A DNA stretch of 64,000 nucleotides, taken from CADEFQ01 sp050185195. GTDB lineage: Bacteria; Pseudomonadota; Gammaproteobacteria; Steroidobacterales; Steroidobacteraceae. The notes under the pieces were generated by a model. That model saw only the letters and a program-made list of their open reading frames with translations, ran no database searches and had not been told where the DNA came from. Made by a program: the position numbers and the translations under genes. The stretch is taken from the NCBI GenBank assembly GCA_050185195.1, contig JBFWZQ010000001.1, positions 124,001 to 188,000 on the forward strand. The letters run 5' to 3'. This document shows, one piece after another, positions 25,268 to 33,506 of this stretch (positions are counted from its first letter, which is position 1; the number at the start of each line of letters is the position of its first letter).

Positions 25268-25585
25268 ATGTCAGTCCCTCTCCCGACGATCGGTGCCTGG
25301 TATCGCCTCGGCGGTGGCGAATCCTTCGAGGTCGTCGCCTACGATGCGGATGACGGGACGGTCGAGATCCAGTACTTCGACGGCACCGTCGAGGAAATGG
25401 ACATCGAGGACTGGGAATCGCATGACGAAGAGAACCGCCTCGAAGCCGTCGAGCCGCCGGAAGACTGGAGCGGTTCGGTCGACGTCGACGCCGACATCGA
25501 GCGCGACGCGCGCAGCTCCGACGAATACGAAGAAAACCGCGGCCAGCGGGCCGGCCCGCTAGACGGCCTCGACATGTTCGAATGA
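25268..25585 (+). CDS. Small acidic protein, DUF6763-like
   Basis: A 105-residue soluble protein, strongly acidic towards the C-terminus. The first 50 residues form a small beta-rich domain (PTIGAWYRLGGGESFEVVAYD, then GTVEIQYFDGTVEEMDIEDW), which I recognise as a short conserved gammaproteobacterial family of unknown function (DUF6763 by recall). The rest is low-complexity and probably disordered. The gene stands alone; its last 27 bases overlap the end of the convergent Rieske gene. No signal peptide or catalytic motif is visible. Confidence 0.75.
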   Translation: MSVPLPTIGAWYRLGGGESFEVVAYDADDGTVEIQYFDGTVEEMDIEDWESHDEENRLEAVEPPEDWSGSVDVDADIERDARSSDEYEENRGQRAGPLDGLDMFE

Positions 25586-25945
25586 CGTGGCGTCGACGCC
25601 GTCTTCGAGCAGCACGTACCCAGCCTCGACCCGCACCGGTATCGCGGTGAGCCCGCGCCCCGCGCAGGGTCCCGTGACACACGCGCCGGTCGATTTCTCG
25701 AACAATGCCCCGTGGGAGCGGCACAGGATCAGGCGCCCGTCGGGCGTCAGGAACTCGTTGGGCAACAGATCGAGGCCGTGGCCCGCATGCGGGCAGCGGT
25801 TCAGGTAGGCGCGCACCCCGTCGCGCGTGCGCACGAGCAGGCCGCGCAACGGCCAGTCGCCCCCACCGAACACGAAACCCCGCGCACCTTCCACCGGGAT
25901 CTCCCCGAGCGCGCACAGCACGCGCGACAGGTCGATCTCCGTCAT
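25559..25945 (-). CDS. Rieske [2Fe-2S] protein
   Basis: A 128-residue protein consisting of one Rieske domain. The two cluster-binding loops are present: NRCPHAGHGLDL (Cys-x-His) and LCRSHGALFE (Cys-x-x-His), about 20 residues apart with a loop between. Free-standing domains like this serve as ferredoxins for oxygenases, or as unassigned electron carriers. No oxygenase gene is near. Its stop overlaps the convergent acidic-protein gene, and the transporter downstream begins at its very end (four-base overlap), so the Rieske and AmpG-like genes are in one operon with xth upstream. Confidence 0.88.
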   Translation of the reverse strand: MTEIDLSRVLCALGEIPVEGARGFVFGGGDWPLRGLLVRTRDGVRAYLNRCPHAGHGLDLLPNEFLTPDGRLILCRSHGALFEKSTGACVTGPCAGRGLTAIPVRVEAGYVLLEDGVDATSFEHVEAV

Positions 25946-27213
25946 GCCCCGCCCGTGGAGCCGCGCGCATCGAGTGCGCGCACGTCACGCCGCAGCCACC
26001 AGACGAGCGCGATGCCCGGGATCGCCGCGATGAACGACACGAGGTAGAACGTGGGCCAGCCCGCCCGGTCGGCGAGAAAGCCGGCCGGCACGCCGAGGTA
26101 GGTCCGCGGGATCACGGCGATCGCCGACAGCAGCGCGTACTGGAACGCACTGAAACGCTGGTCGCAGAGCGCCAGCACGAAGGCCGTGAGGGCGACCGAA
26201 CCCATGCCGCCGGCCAGGTTGTCAACCGCAATCGCGGCGATCATCAGCACGTGGTTCTTGCCCGCGACCGCGAGTGCCATGTAGGTGAGGTTCGAGACGG
26301 CCTGGAAACTGCCGAACCACAACATCGCCCGATAGAGCCCGAGGCGGATCATCCAGAGGCCGCCGAGCACGGTGCCGCTGATCGTCGCGATCGCCATCGT
26401 CGTCTTCGTGACGACCCCGATTTCCGCCTTCGAGAAGCCTAGGTCCATCAGGAACGGCGTGAAGAGGCGCAGCGAGAACGCGTCGCCCACCTTGTAGACG
26501 ACGAGCAGCACGATCAGCGCGAGCGCGCCGGGGCCCGCGAGCAACTGGCGCAGCGGTAGCGCGATCGACTCCCGCAGCGTGTCGGGCGGCGCCGCATGCT
26601 GCACCGGCTCCGGCGCGGCGAGCGTACCGAACGCCAGCGCGACCATCGTCGCCGCGAGCATCAGGTAGGCCGCCTTCCAGCCGAAGTACTGCGCGACGAT
26701 CAGGGCGATCGAAAAGGAAAACCACGACGCCGCGCGATAGCCGACCGAAGTCGCCATCGCCGCGAGGCCGCGCTCGTGCGGGCGTGCGACGTCGGCGGTG
26801 TAGGCGTTGATGACGATATCCTGCGTCGCCGAGAGGAATCCCGTCAGGAACGCGAGTACGGCAATGGTCGTCAGGGCCTCGGCCGGCGAGTACAGGGTGC
26901 TCGCGGCGATCACGCCGGCGAGCGCGAGCTGCAGCACGAAGATCCACCCGCGGCGCCGGCCGATGAACGGCAGCCGGTAGCGATCGATCAGCGGCGCCCA
27001 CAGGAACTTCCACGCGTAGGGCAGCCCGACGAGTGTCAGCAGGCCGATCTCGGTGTTCGAGAGCCCGTAATCCTTGAGCCAGGCCTGCAGCGTGCCATCC
27101 GTCAGGTTGTACGGCAGTCCGGAAGCGAGGCCGAGCGCAAGCACCGCGACCATGCGCGGCTCGCGCAGCACGTCGCGAAAACGCGGTCGCGCGGCGGCCC
27201 CCGCGGTGCTCAC
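25942..27213 (-). CDS. AmpG-like MFS permease
   Basis: A 423-residue inner-membrane protein with 12 helices. The start region (ASGLPYNLTDGTLQAWLKDYG), the loop APLIDRYRLPFIGRRRGWI and the helix SATQDIVINAYTADV match the AmpG family, which brings anhydro-muropeptides back into the cytoplasm for cell-wall recycling. Start: GTG 27213 overlaps the xth stop (GTGA); the upstream extension of the frame lies inside xth and is not used. Other AmpG-fold members carry acetyl-CoA or siderophores, so the substrate is likely but not certain. Confidence 0.88.
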   Translation of the reverse strand: MSTAGAAARPRFRDVLREPRMVAVLALGLASGLPYNLTDGTLQAWLKDYGLSNTEIGLLTLVGLPYAWKFLWAPLIDRYRLPFIGRRRGWIFVLQLALAGVIAASTLYSPAEALTTIAVLAFLTGFLSATQDIVINAYTADVARPHERGLAAMATSVGYRAASWFSFSIALIVAQYFGWKAAYLMLAATMVALAFGTLAAPEPVQHAAPPDTLRESIALPLRQLLAGPGALALIVLLVVYKVGDAFSLRLFTPFLMDLGFSKAEIGVVTKTTMAIATISGTVLGGLWMIRLGLYRAMLWFGSFQAVSNLTYMALAVAGKNHVLMIAAIAVDNLAGGMGSVALTAFVLALCDQRFSAFQYALLSAIAVIPRTYLGVPAGFLADRAGWPTFYLVSFIAAIPGIALVWWLRRDVRALDARGSTGGA

Positions 27214-27986
27214 GGGCGCTTCAAGTCGTAGTCCATCACGAGGGGCGCGTGGTCCGAGAACCGGCTCGCGGTGTGGATCGACGCCCGTTGCGCGGCGCCC
27301 GCGAGTCCCGGGCTCGCGACCTGGTAGTCGATGCGCCAGCCAACGTTCTTCGCGCGCGCCTGGCCGCGGTTCGACCACCACGTGTACTGGTCAGGCCGCG
27401 GATCGACCGCGCGGAAGGCGTCGATGTAGCCGAGCCCGTCGAACAGGCGATCGAGCCAGGCACGCTCCTCGGGCAGGAAACCGGAGTTCTTCTGGTTCGA
27501 CTTCCAGTTGCGCAGGTCGATCGCCTTGTGGGCGATGTTCCAGTCGCCGCACAGGATGAACTGGCGCCGCTTGCGCTTGAGCGCCTGCAAATGCGGCAGG
27601 AACACGTCGAGGAAGCGGAACTTCGACGCCTGCCGTTCGGGACCCGACGAACCCGATGGCAGGTACAGGGACACGACCGACAGGTCGCCGAACCGCGCCT
27701 CGAGGTACCGCCCCTCGTCATCGAACTCCCGCACGCCGAAACCGCGGGTGACGGCGTCCGGCTCCCGTTTCGCATAGAGCGCCACGCCCGAATATCCCGG
27801 ACGCTTCGCATCGTGGAAAAAACGGTGGTAGCCCGGGATGCCGATCGGGTGATCGTCGAGCTGGTGCACCTGCGCCTTGGTTTCCTGCAGGCAAATGACG
27901 TCGGCGTCCTGCCGGCCGAGCCACTCGAAGGCGCCCTTCGCGGCGGCGGAGCGGATGCCGTTCGCGTTCAGCGTGACGATGCGCAT
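27210..27986 (-). CDS. xthA: Exodeoxyribonuclease III
   Basis: A 258-residue protein of the ExoIII/AP-endonuclease family. Key residues are visible: the metal-binding glutamate in CLQETKAQ, SGVALYAKRE, the active-site GDWNIAH, and the terminal catalytic FSDHAPLV. It cuts DNA at abasic sites and removes blocked 3' ends in base-excision repair. First gene of the operon xthA-ampG-Rieske; pyrE lies 41 bases away on the other strand, so the two share a promoter region. Confidence 0.95.
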   Translation of the reverse strand: MRIVTLNANGIRSAAAKGAFEWLGRQDADVICLQETKAQVHQLDDHPIGIPGYHRFFHDAKRPGYSGVALYAKREPDAVTRGFGVREFDDEGRYLEARFGDLSVVSLYLPSGSSGPERQASKFRFLDVFLPHLQALKRKRRQFILCGDWNIAHKAIDLRNWKSNQKNSGFLPEERAWLDRLFDGLGYIDAFRAVDPRPDQYTWWSNRGQARAKNVGWRIDYQVASPGLAGAAQRASIHTASRFSDHAPLVMDYDLKRP

Positions 27987-28027
27987 GGCCGCATGATAGC
28001 GTCCCGCCGCGATTGCAGGACCCCGAG

Positions 28028-28687
28028 ATGCACGACCACCAACGCGAATTCCTCGAACTGGCCCTCGCCCGCGACGCCCTGCGGTTCGGCCGATTCACGC
28101 TCAAGTCGGGCCGCGTAAGCCCCTATTTCTTCAACGCCGGCCTTTTCAACGACGGGCAGGCGCTCGCGACCCTCGGGAGCTGCTACGCGGCGGCGATCGT
28201 GCGTTCGGGACTCGAGTTCGACATGCTCTTCGGCCCCGCCTACAAGGGCATCCCGCTCGCCGCCGCCGCCGCCATCGCGCTCGCGCGCGAGCACGGCCGC
28301 AACGTGCCCTGGGCGTTCAATCGCAAGGAGGCGAAGGACCACGGCGAGGGTGGCCACATCGTCGGGCACCGCCTCGAGGGCCGCGTGCTGATCGTCGACG
28401 ACGTGATCACCGCGGGCACCGCGGTGCGCGAATCCGTCGCACTCATCCGCGGCACGGGTGCGCGCCCCGTCGGCATCGCCCTCGCGCTGGATCGCCAGGA
28501 ACGCGGCCAGGGCGAGCGCTCGGCAGTACAGGAGGTCGAAGCGGAGTTCGGCCTCACCTGCCTCAGCATCCTCACGCTGGCGGGGCTGATCGAGGCGCTC
28601 GCCGAGGCAAAGGGTGATGCGGGTCGCATTTCCGGCGAGCATCGCGCCGCCCTGGAAGACTACCGGCGGGCGTTTGGCGTAGCGTAG
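28028..28687 (+). CDS. pyrE: Orotate phosphoribosyltransferase
   Basis: A 219-residue protein that joins orotate and PRPP to give orotidine monophosphate in pyrimidine synthesis. The PRPP-binding motif VLIVDDVITAGTAVRES is intact, as is the N-terminal LKSGRVSPYFFNAGLF and the catalytic loop FNRKEAKDHGEGG. Start: ATG 28028 gives the family length. It is divergent from xthA, a common gammaproteobacterial pairing, and followed 28 bases later by the DUF4124 gene. Confidence 0.96.
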   Translation: MHDHQREFLELALARDALRFGRFTLKSGRVSPYFFNAGLFNDGQALATLGSCYAAAIVRSGLEFDMLFGPAYKGIPLAAAAAIALAREHGRNVPWAFNRKEAKDHGEGGHIVGHRLEGRVLIVDDVITAGTAVRESVALIRGTGARPVGIALALDRQERGQGERSAVQEVEAEFGLTCLSILTLAGLIEALAEAKGDAGRISGEHRAALEDYRRAFGVA

Positions 28688-28715
28688 GCGCGCCTCCGTC
28701 GTGCAGAATACCGCC

Positions 28716-29375
28716 ATGCTCCGCTGGCCCGCCCTGTCGGTCGCGTTCGCGCTCTCGGCCCTCGCCGTGGGCAACGCCGATGCCGCTGCCAATGGCACGC
28801 GCACCACCAAGGACAAGGACGACGTCGCCTACAAATGGGTCGACGAGAAGGGCGTCACCCACTACGGCGACTACGTGCCACCCGAGTACGCCAAGCGCGA
28901 GCGCGCCGTGCTCAACCAGGAAGGCGTCGTGATCCGCAGACTCGAAGCGGAGCGGACGACCGAACAACGCGCAGCTGAATCGCTGCGCCAGCGCGACGCT
29001 GCCGCGCGCCAGCAGCACGACCGGTTCCTGCTCACGACCTATACGTCCGTTGGCGACATCGAATCGCTGCGCGACCAGCGACTCGAGCAGATCGTCGGCC
29101 AGTCCGGCGTGGCGATGCAGTACGTGGATTCGCTCAACACGCGCCTCACGGGGCTGCAGGCGCGCGCGCAACTGTTCAAGCCCTATAGCGGCGACGCAGG
29201 CGCGCGCCGCATGCCCGACGACCTCGCCGCCGATCTCGTGCGCACCGTGAACGAGCTGCGCGTGCAGAACAATGTCCTGCTCGCAAAGCAGCGTGAACAC
29301 GCCGACGTGTCGCGGCAGTTCCAGCTCGACATCGAGCGGTACGCCGAGCTGCAGGCGGGGCGGCAGCCGCGCTGA
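28716..29375 (+). CDS. Exported DUF4124-domain protein
   Basis: A 219-residue protein from ATG 28716 (GTG 28701 is an alternative). A signal peptide (ALSVAFALSALAVGNADA) precedes a DUF4124 domain at about residues 35-60 (YKWVDEKGVTHYGDYVPP), a short beta hairpin seen at the start of many gammaproteobacterial envelope proteins. The rest is helical and charged and likely a coiled coil (EAERTTEQRAAESLRQRDAA; NELRVQNNVLLAKQREHADV). The function is unknown; it probably lies in the periplasm and may follow pyrE in one transcript. Confidence 0.82.
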   Translation: MLRWPALSVAFALSALAVGNADAAANGTRTTKDKDDVAYKWVDEKGVTHYGDYVPPEYAKRERAVLNQEGVVIRRLEAERTTEQRAAESLRQRDAAARQQHDRFLLTTYTSVGDIESLRDQRLEQIVGQSGVAMQYVDSLNTRLTGLQARAQLFKPYSGDAGARRMPDDLAADLVRTVNELRVQNNVLLAKQREHADVSRQFQLDIERYAELQAGRQPR

Positions 29376-29377
29376 GC

Positions 29378-29394
29378 GCCGCGCTTCGCGCGGC
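29378..29394. repeat. GC hairpin beside heptad repeat (left element)
   Basis: Perfect 7-base stem GCCGCGC/GCGCGGC with a TTC loop, starting 3 bases after the DUF4124 stop. No T-run follows, so it is a weak terminator at best. The heptad array starts at the next base. Confidence 0.6.
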
Positions 29395-29442
29395 GGGCAA
29401 CGGGCAACGGGCAACGGGCAACGGGCAACGGGCAACGGGCAA
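29395..29442 (+). repeat. Tandem heptad repeat, GGGCAAC x 6.9
   Basis: Six perfect copies of GGGCAAC and a seventh lacking the last base. Number of copies is likely to vary by slippage. Seven-base units would shift any reading frame, and no frame through it looks real. Confidence 0.9.
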
Positions 29443-29796
29443 GAATCGTCGGCTTCCCCGGCGTCCCGTCAAGGCTCACCCTGAGGGACTCCATGGACCG
29501 CGTTTGCCGCAACAAGATCAAGCGTGTGCGGGGCGCGGTCGTCAATTTGACGGGTGAGCTGAGGCGTCCCGATGCCCGCCACTGCGTTCGGCGCCGAGAA
29601 CTCCCGGCCACCATTCATTCGGAACTGGCGTGGGGCACGTCGCGGGCTCTATTCCATGTGCGACGGGATACATCCAGGAACCTTTTTCCATGATCCGAAT
29701 GGGACGCACACCGAGCTGCACATTCCCTTCGCCGGAAAGAGTGGTTGTTACGGGATTGGCGACACGCGCAGGCCCAGGCAGCAAACCCGACGCTTC

Positions 29797-29823
29797 TGGC
29801 CCGTAGCCCGCAGCCCGTAGCCC
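29797..29823 (-). repeat. Degenerate heptad repeat (right element)
   Basis: Read on the minus strand this is about 3.5 units of GGGCTAC/GGGCTGC, related to the GGGCAAC units of the left element but in the opposite orientation. Confidence 0.6.
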
Positions 29824-29835
29824 TTGGCTCGCCGC

Positions 29836-29856
29836 GCGCCGCGCGTAGCGCGGCGC
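29836..29856. repeat. GC hairpin beside heptad repeat (right element)
   Basis: Perfect 9-base stem GCGCCGCGC/GCGCGGCGC with a GTA loop, ending one base before the dut stop codon. It mirrors the left hairpin. Confidence 0.6.
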
Positions 29857-30333
29857 TCAGCGCCCGGTATGCCCGAACCCACCTGCGCCACGCGCCGTGG
29901 CGGCGAAGTCATCGACCACCTCGAGCTCCACCTGCACCACGGGCACAACGATCAGTTGCGCGATGCGCTCGCCCGGCTGCACGGTGTAGGCCGCGCTGCC
30001 GCGGTTCCAGCACGACACCATGAGCGGGCCCTGGTAGTCGGAATCGATCAGCCCGACGAGGTTGCCCAGCACGAGGCCGTGTTTGTGGCCGAGCCCGGAG
30101 CGCGGCAGGATCACCGCGGCGAGTTGCGGGTCTTCGACCCAGATCGACAGGCCCGTCGACAGCAGTTCTGCCTTGCCGGGCGCGAGTTCGAGCGGCGCGT
30201 CGATCGCGGCGCGCAAGTCGAGGCCCGCGGCGCCCGCCGTGGCGTAGGCGGGCAACGGCCACGTCGCACCGATGCGCGGGTCGAGCACCCGGACCTTGAG
30301 CGCCCGGTGCGGCTTGCCGGCAACGCCGCTCAC
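29857..30333 (-). CDS. dut: Deoxyuridine 5'-triphosphate nucleotidohydrolase
   Basis: A 158-residue trimeric-type dUTPase, which hydrolyses dUTP to dUMP and so keeps uracil out of DNA. All five motifs are present: AAGLDLRAA, PRSGLGHKHGLVLGN, LIDSDYQGPL, ERIAQLIVV and the C-terminal RGAGGFGHTG. Start: GTG 30333 overlaps the coaBC stop (GTGA). The coaBC-dut order is a usual gammaproteobacterial arrangement. The right hairpin of the adjacent repeat element touches its stop codon. Confidence 0.95.
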   Translation of the reverse strand: MSGVAGKPHRALKVRVLDPRIGATWPLPAYATAGAAGLDLRAAIDAPLELAPGKAELLSTGLSIWVEDPQLAAVILPRSGLGHKHGLVLGNLVGLIDSDYQGPLMVSCWNRGSAAYTVQPGERIAQLIVVPVVQVELEVVDDFAATARGAGGFGHTGR

Positions 30334-31553
30334 GCGCGTGCCTTGTCGTGCGACGCCGCCCGGTGCGCGGCGAACCGGTCGGCGACGAGCGCCATGAAAT
30401 CCTGCGCGAGCCGCCCTTTCGGCGCCGGCCCGAGCACCGTGCGATCGGTGCGTGTCAGCACGACCAGCGCGTTCTCGTCCTTGTCGAAGACCTTGTCGTC
30501 GCCGACTTCGTTGGCGGCGATGAGATCGAGGTTCTTGCGCAGCAGTTTCGCGCGCGCGTTCTGTTCGACGTTCTCGGTCTCCGCCGCGAAACCCACGACG
30601 TAGGGGCGGTCGGGCCGGGCGGCCACGGCCGCGAGTACGTCGGTCGTGCGTTCGAGCTCGAGGTCGAGCACGGACTCGGTTTTCTTGATCTTCTGCGTCG
30701 CGGGGCGCGCGGGCCGGTAGTCGGCCACGGCGGCCGTCGAGATATAGATGTCCGCGCCGGCGATCTCGCGCATCACCGCCGCCAGCATGTCGTCCGCGGA
30801 CTCGACGTCGAGGCGCCGCACGCCGGCCGGCGTCGGCTGGGCCACGGGCCCGGCGATGAGCAGCACGTCGGCGCCTGCCTCGCGCGCGGCGCGCGCGATC
30901 GCAAAGCCCATCTTGCCGGAGCTGCGGTTGCTGATGAAACGCACCGGATCGAGCCGCTCGCGCGTCGGGCCTGCGGTCACGAGCACACGCCGGCCTGCGA
31001 GCGGGCCGCGCGGTGCACCCAGCAGCACGCCGACGAGCCCGGCCAGTTCGAGGGGCTCGAGCATGCGGCCATCGCCCGTCTCGCCGCAGGCCTGTTCGCC
31101 CGCCCCGGGCCCCAGGACATGCACGCCCCGCTCGCGCAGCACGGCGACGTTGGCCTGCGTTGCGGCGTTGGCCCACATGACCCGGTTCATCGCGGGCGCC
31201 ACGGCGATCGGCGCCTCGGTCGCAAGGCACAGTGTCCCGAGGAGATCGTCGGCCAGGCCGTGGGCCAGGCTGGCGAGCGCGTGCGCGGTGGCGGGCGCGA
31301 TCAGCACGAGATCCGCCCAGCGGGCGAGTTCGATGTGGCTCATCGCGGCCTCGGCCGCGTGATCCCAGAGGCTGTCGCGCACCGCCCGGCCGGACACGGC
31401 CTGGAAGGTCGTCGCGGTGACGAACTGCGCTGCTCCGGCGGTCATCACCACCTGCACTTCCGCGCCGCGTTCGGCCAGCCGTCGCACGAGGTCGGGACTC
31501 TTGTAGGCGGCGATGCCACCGGTCACGCCGAGTAGGATCTTGCACCCTTGCAT
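30330..31553 (-). CDS. coaBC: Bifunctional phosphopantothenoylcysteine decarboxylase/phosphopantothenate-cysteine ligase
   Basis: A 407-residue enzyme making two consecutive steps of coenzyme A synthesis. The N-terminal CoaC flavoprotein domain has LLGVTGGIAAYKSPDLVRRL, the PAMNRVMW motif and the cysteine-containing CGETGDGRM. The C-terminal CoaB domain has VTAGPTRERLDPVRFISN, RSSGKMGFAIA and AVADYRPA..KIKK. Start: ATG 31553, with the open frame beyond it being a chance extension into the divergent radC region. Confidence 0.96.
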   Translation of the reverse strand: MQGCKILLGVTGGIAAYKSPDLVRRLAERGAEVQVVMTAGAAQFVTATTFQAVSGRAVRDSLWDHAAEAAMSHIELARWADLVLIAPATAHALASLAHGLADDLLGTLCLATEAPIAVAPAMNRVMWANAATQANVAVLRERGVHVLGPGAGEQACGETGDGRMLEPLELAGLVGVLLGAPRGPLAGRRVLVTAGPTRERLDPVRFISNRSSGKMGFAIARAAREAGADVLLIAGPVAQPTPAGVRRLDVESADDMLAAVMREIAGADIYISTAAVADYRPARPATQKIKKTESVLDLELERTTDVLAAVAARPDRPYVVGFAAETENVEQNARAKLLRKNLDLIAANEVGDDKVFDKDENALVVLTRTDRTVLGPAPKGRLAQDFMALVADRFAAHRAASHDKARA

Positions 31554-31658
31554 GTGCCCATTATCGGGCGCGCCTTGCGAAGCGCGCAAACACGCCCGTT
31601 TCTCGGCGTGCGTGCCGTCACACCTCTCGCGACACTGCGCCTGAACGGAGGTGTCGCC

Positions 31659-32333
31659 ATGGGGATCCGCGCCTGGCCGGCGGGCGAACAACCGCGCGAG
31701 AAGCTCGTCCATCGCGGCGCGCACAGCCTGTCCGACGCCGAACTGATCGCACTCGTCTTCGGCAGCGGCTGTGCCGGCCTCGATGCCGTGGCGCTGGCGC
31801 GCGCCCTGCTGGCGCACGCCGGCAGCCTGCGCAGCCTGCTCGCGGCCGACCGGGAATCCTGCTGCCGGTTGCGTGGCGTGGGCCTTGCCCGCTGGTGCCG
31901 CCTGCAGGCGGCCCTCGAAATGGCGCGCCGCCACTACCTGGAACCCCTGCGTTCGCGCCCGATGCTGGATGCACCTCGGCACACCGCCGAATTCCTCGTC
32001 GCGCAGTTGCGCGACCGCCCCTATGAGGTGTTCTGCTGCCTGCATCTCGACAGCCGCCACCGCCTGATCGCCTTCGACGAACTGTTCCGCGGCACGATCG
32101 ACGGCGCGAGCGTGCACCCGCGCGAGGTCGTGCGCCAGGCGCTGGCCCACAATGCGGCGGCCGTGATCTTCGCCCACAACCACCCCTCCGGCATCGCCGA
32201 GGCGAGCCAGGCGGACGAGCTGATCACCCGGCGCCTGTGCGATGCGCTCGCGCTGATGGATATCCGGGTCCTCGATCATTTCATCGTGGGCGACAGCGCT
32301 TGCCTTTCATTTGCCGAACGCGGGTTGCTCTAG
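31659..32333 (+). CDS. radC: RadC-family JAB/MPN-domain protein
   Basis: A 224-residue protein. An N-terminal helix-hairpin-helix-like region (LSDAELIALVFGSGCAG) precedes a JAB/MPN domain with the metal motif HNHPSG and a following aspartate (ASQADELITRR). Despite its name RadC is not needed for DNA repair in E. coli, and its function is unknown; plasmid relatives act as anti-restriction or repair accessories. Start: ATG 31659 with GGAGG nine bases upstream. Divergent from coaBC, the standard arrangement in gammaproteobacteria. Confidence 0.93.
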   Translation: MGIRAWPAGEQPREKLVHRGAHSLSDAELIALVFGSGCAGLDAVALARALLAHAGSLRSLLAADRESCCRLRGVGLARWCRLQAALEMARRHYLEPLRSRPMLDAPRHTAEFLVAQLRDRPYEVFCCLHLDSRHRLIAFDELFRGTIDGASVHPREVVRQALAHNAAAVIFAHNHPSGIAEASQADELITRRLCDALALMDIRVLDHFIVGDSACLSFAERGLL

Positions 32334-32357
32334 CGCCCCTGTCGCCATGTCCCGACA

Positions 32358-32386
32358 TTGGTGCGTGGCGCGTCAGGCGTTACATT
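32358..32386 (+). promoter_or_regulatory. Candidate sigma-70 promoter of the bactofilin operon
   Basis: TTGGTG (32358-32363), 17 bases, TACATT (32381-32386). The transcript would begin near 32393, leaving a short leader before the GGGAGG ribosome site and ATG 32417. Confidence 0.5.
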
Positions 32387-32416
32387 GGCCGTTCGCATTG
32401 CTAATGGGAGGCTTCC

Positions 32417-32929
32417 ATGGCCCTTTGGAAAGATTCGACCCCCGCCGGCTCCGGCGCCCCCGGCGCGAGCCCGGCCCCCACGCCCGCCCCCGAGCGCGCC
32501 AACGTCGCACCGCTCAACCTGAACGCCGACGCACCGCGTCGCCCGAAGGAGCGCACCGAAGTGAAGGAATCCGTGATTTCAGGCGGCCTCAACATCGAAG
32601 GCAAGATCGAGGGCGCCGGCAATGTGCGCATCGGCGGTCGATTCAAGGGCGACGTGCACATCGACGGCGACCTGACGATCGAGGCCGGCGCGCACCTCAC
32701 GGGCCAGGTTCGCGCGAACCTCGTCGTCGTCGCCGGTGAGCTTTCAGGCAACGTCGAATCGGCCCGCCGCGTCGAGCTCGCGGAAACGGCCGTCATGAGC
32801 GGCGACGTGAAGGCCGGTGCACTCACCGTGGCCGCCGGCTCGCGCATGCGCGGCCAGGTCGAGTTCGGCTGGGATGAAAAACTCGGCAAGGCCCATGGCG
32901 ACGCGCGAGGCCTCGGCAGCGGCACGTGA
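32417..32929 (+). CDS. Bactofilin (polymer-forming cytoskeletal protein)
   Basis: A 170-residue protein. Residues 1-45 are a proline/alanine-rich disordered tail; the core (about 50-150) is a right-handed beta-helix made of short repeats (GGLNIEGKIEGAGNVRIGGRF; GDVHIDGDLTIEAGAHLTGQV; GELSGNVESARRVELAETAVMSG), as in bactofilins. These assemble into filaments without nucleotides and organise cell-shape or envelope enzymes. A strong GGGAGG precedes the ATG. The following zinc-ribbon gene starts inside its stop (GTGA). Confidence 0.92.
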   Translation: MALWKDSTPAGSGAPGASPAPTPAPERANVAPLNLNADAPRRPKERTEVKESVISGGLNIEGKIEGAGNVRIGGRFKGDVHIDGDLTIEAGAHLTGQVRANLVVVAGELSGNVESARRVELAETAVMSGDVKAGALTVAAGSRMRGQVEFGWDEKLGKAHGDARGLGSGT

Positions 32930-33294
32930 GCGCCCGCCCGCCGCTGACCGCGCGCGTGCCGCAGGTGGCACGCACGCGGGTCTGCCCGCATTGCAAGGCA
33001 ACGATCCTCGAAAGTGCGAATGTCTGCCCGGGCTGCCGGCATCACCTGAAGTTCGACCCCGTCGCCGCGCAGCGCCAGGCGCAGACCCGCACGGCGCTGC
33101 GCATCGACGGGACCATCAAGGGCGCGGCCCCGGCCGAGACCTGCGAATACTGCGTGGTGATCACGATCCGTGACGACGGGGGCCGCGAAGTGGGTCGCCA
33201 TGTCGTCGGTGTCGGGGCGTTGCGTCCCGCGGAGGAACGCGGCTTCACGCTGTCGGTGGACGTCACGCCTGCGCCGAAGCCGGGCGGACGGTAG
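32926..33294 (+). CDS. Zinc-ribbon protein co-translated with bactofilin
   Basis: A 122-residue protein. A four-cysteine zinc ribbon (CPHCKA...CPGCRHH, residues about 20-40) is followed by a small beta-sandwich-like domain (TALRIDGTIKG; CEYCVVITIRDDGGREVGRHVVGVGAL; FTLSVDVTPAP). No signal peptide. GTG start overlaps the bactofilin stop by four bases, which suggests that it works with bactofilin, perhaps as a regulator or adaptor. I do not recognise a characterised homologue. Confidence 0.8.
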   Translation: MSARPPLTARVPQVARTRVCPHCKATILESANVCPGCRHHLKFDPVAAQRQAQTRTALRIDGTIKGAAPAETCEYCVVITIRDDGGREVGRHVVGVGALRPAEERGFTLSVDVTPAPKPGGR

Positions 33295-33506
33295 CGTGAC
33301 GCAGTTGGCGGGGCGGCAAGGAAGCCACCGCCTTGCCTCAGGTTCCAGGCGGCAACGCCGATAGGGGCCCCGAACGGACGCGCGGCAGCGGCGCATCATC
33401 GTTGAAATACCAGGATGGTTCCCCGGCAACCCGGGCTTTGCCCCGGGCGCTGCGCCGCGAGACCGTGCCGCAATACGCGGACCCCGTCGGCCACCTGGAA
33501 CCTTCA
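33295..33506 (+). other. Leader region upstream of the Tsx-like porin
   Basis: No gene is evident in this 212-base gap. It contains a GC hairpin (CCCGGGC at 33430-33436 and GCCCCGGG at 33440-33447, TTT loop) and a short TTGAAATACCA stretch (33402-33412) that resembles a conserved 23S rRNA segment but is too short to be more than chance. No clear promoter hexamers. Confidence 0.35.

Larger units (their letters stand above)
29376..29856. other. Non-coding segment between two facing hairpin-heptad elements
   Basis: No convincing gene lies here. Each end carries a GC hairpin next to 7-base repeats of the form GGGC-AC or its complement (hairpin 29378-29394 with repeats to 29442; repeats 29797-29823 with hairpin 29836-29856), pointing toward each other. 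The middle 350 bases (29450-29790) contain only short frames of 66-82 codons without ribosome sites or recognisable products. It has the look of a mobile or repetitive intergenic element of a type common in Xanthomonadales-like genomes. Confidence 0.5.

Noticed and set aside
29378..29394. Hairpin after the DUF4124 gene considered as an intrinsic terminator
   Set aside because: No T-run follows; the heptad array starts immediately.
29395..29442. Heptad array considered as a CRISPR
   Set aside because: Units are 7 bases with no spacers and no cas genes nearby.
29493..29820. Short frames of 66-82 codons in the repeat-bounded gap
   Set aside because: No ribosome site, overlapping on both strands, no recognisable motif; some run through the heptads.
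33402..33412. TTGAAATACCA resembling a conserved 23S rRNA segment
   Set aside because: Only 11-16 bases match; flanking bases do not continue the rRNA sequence.
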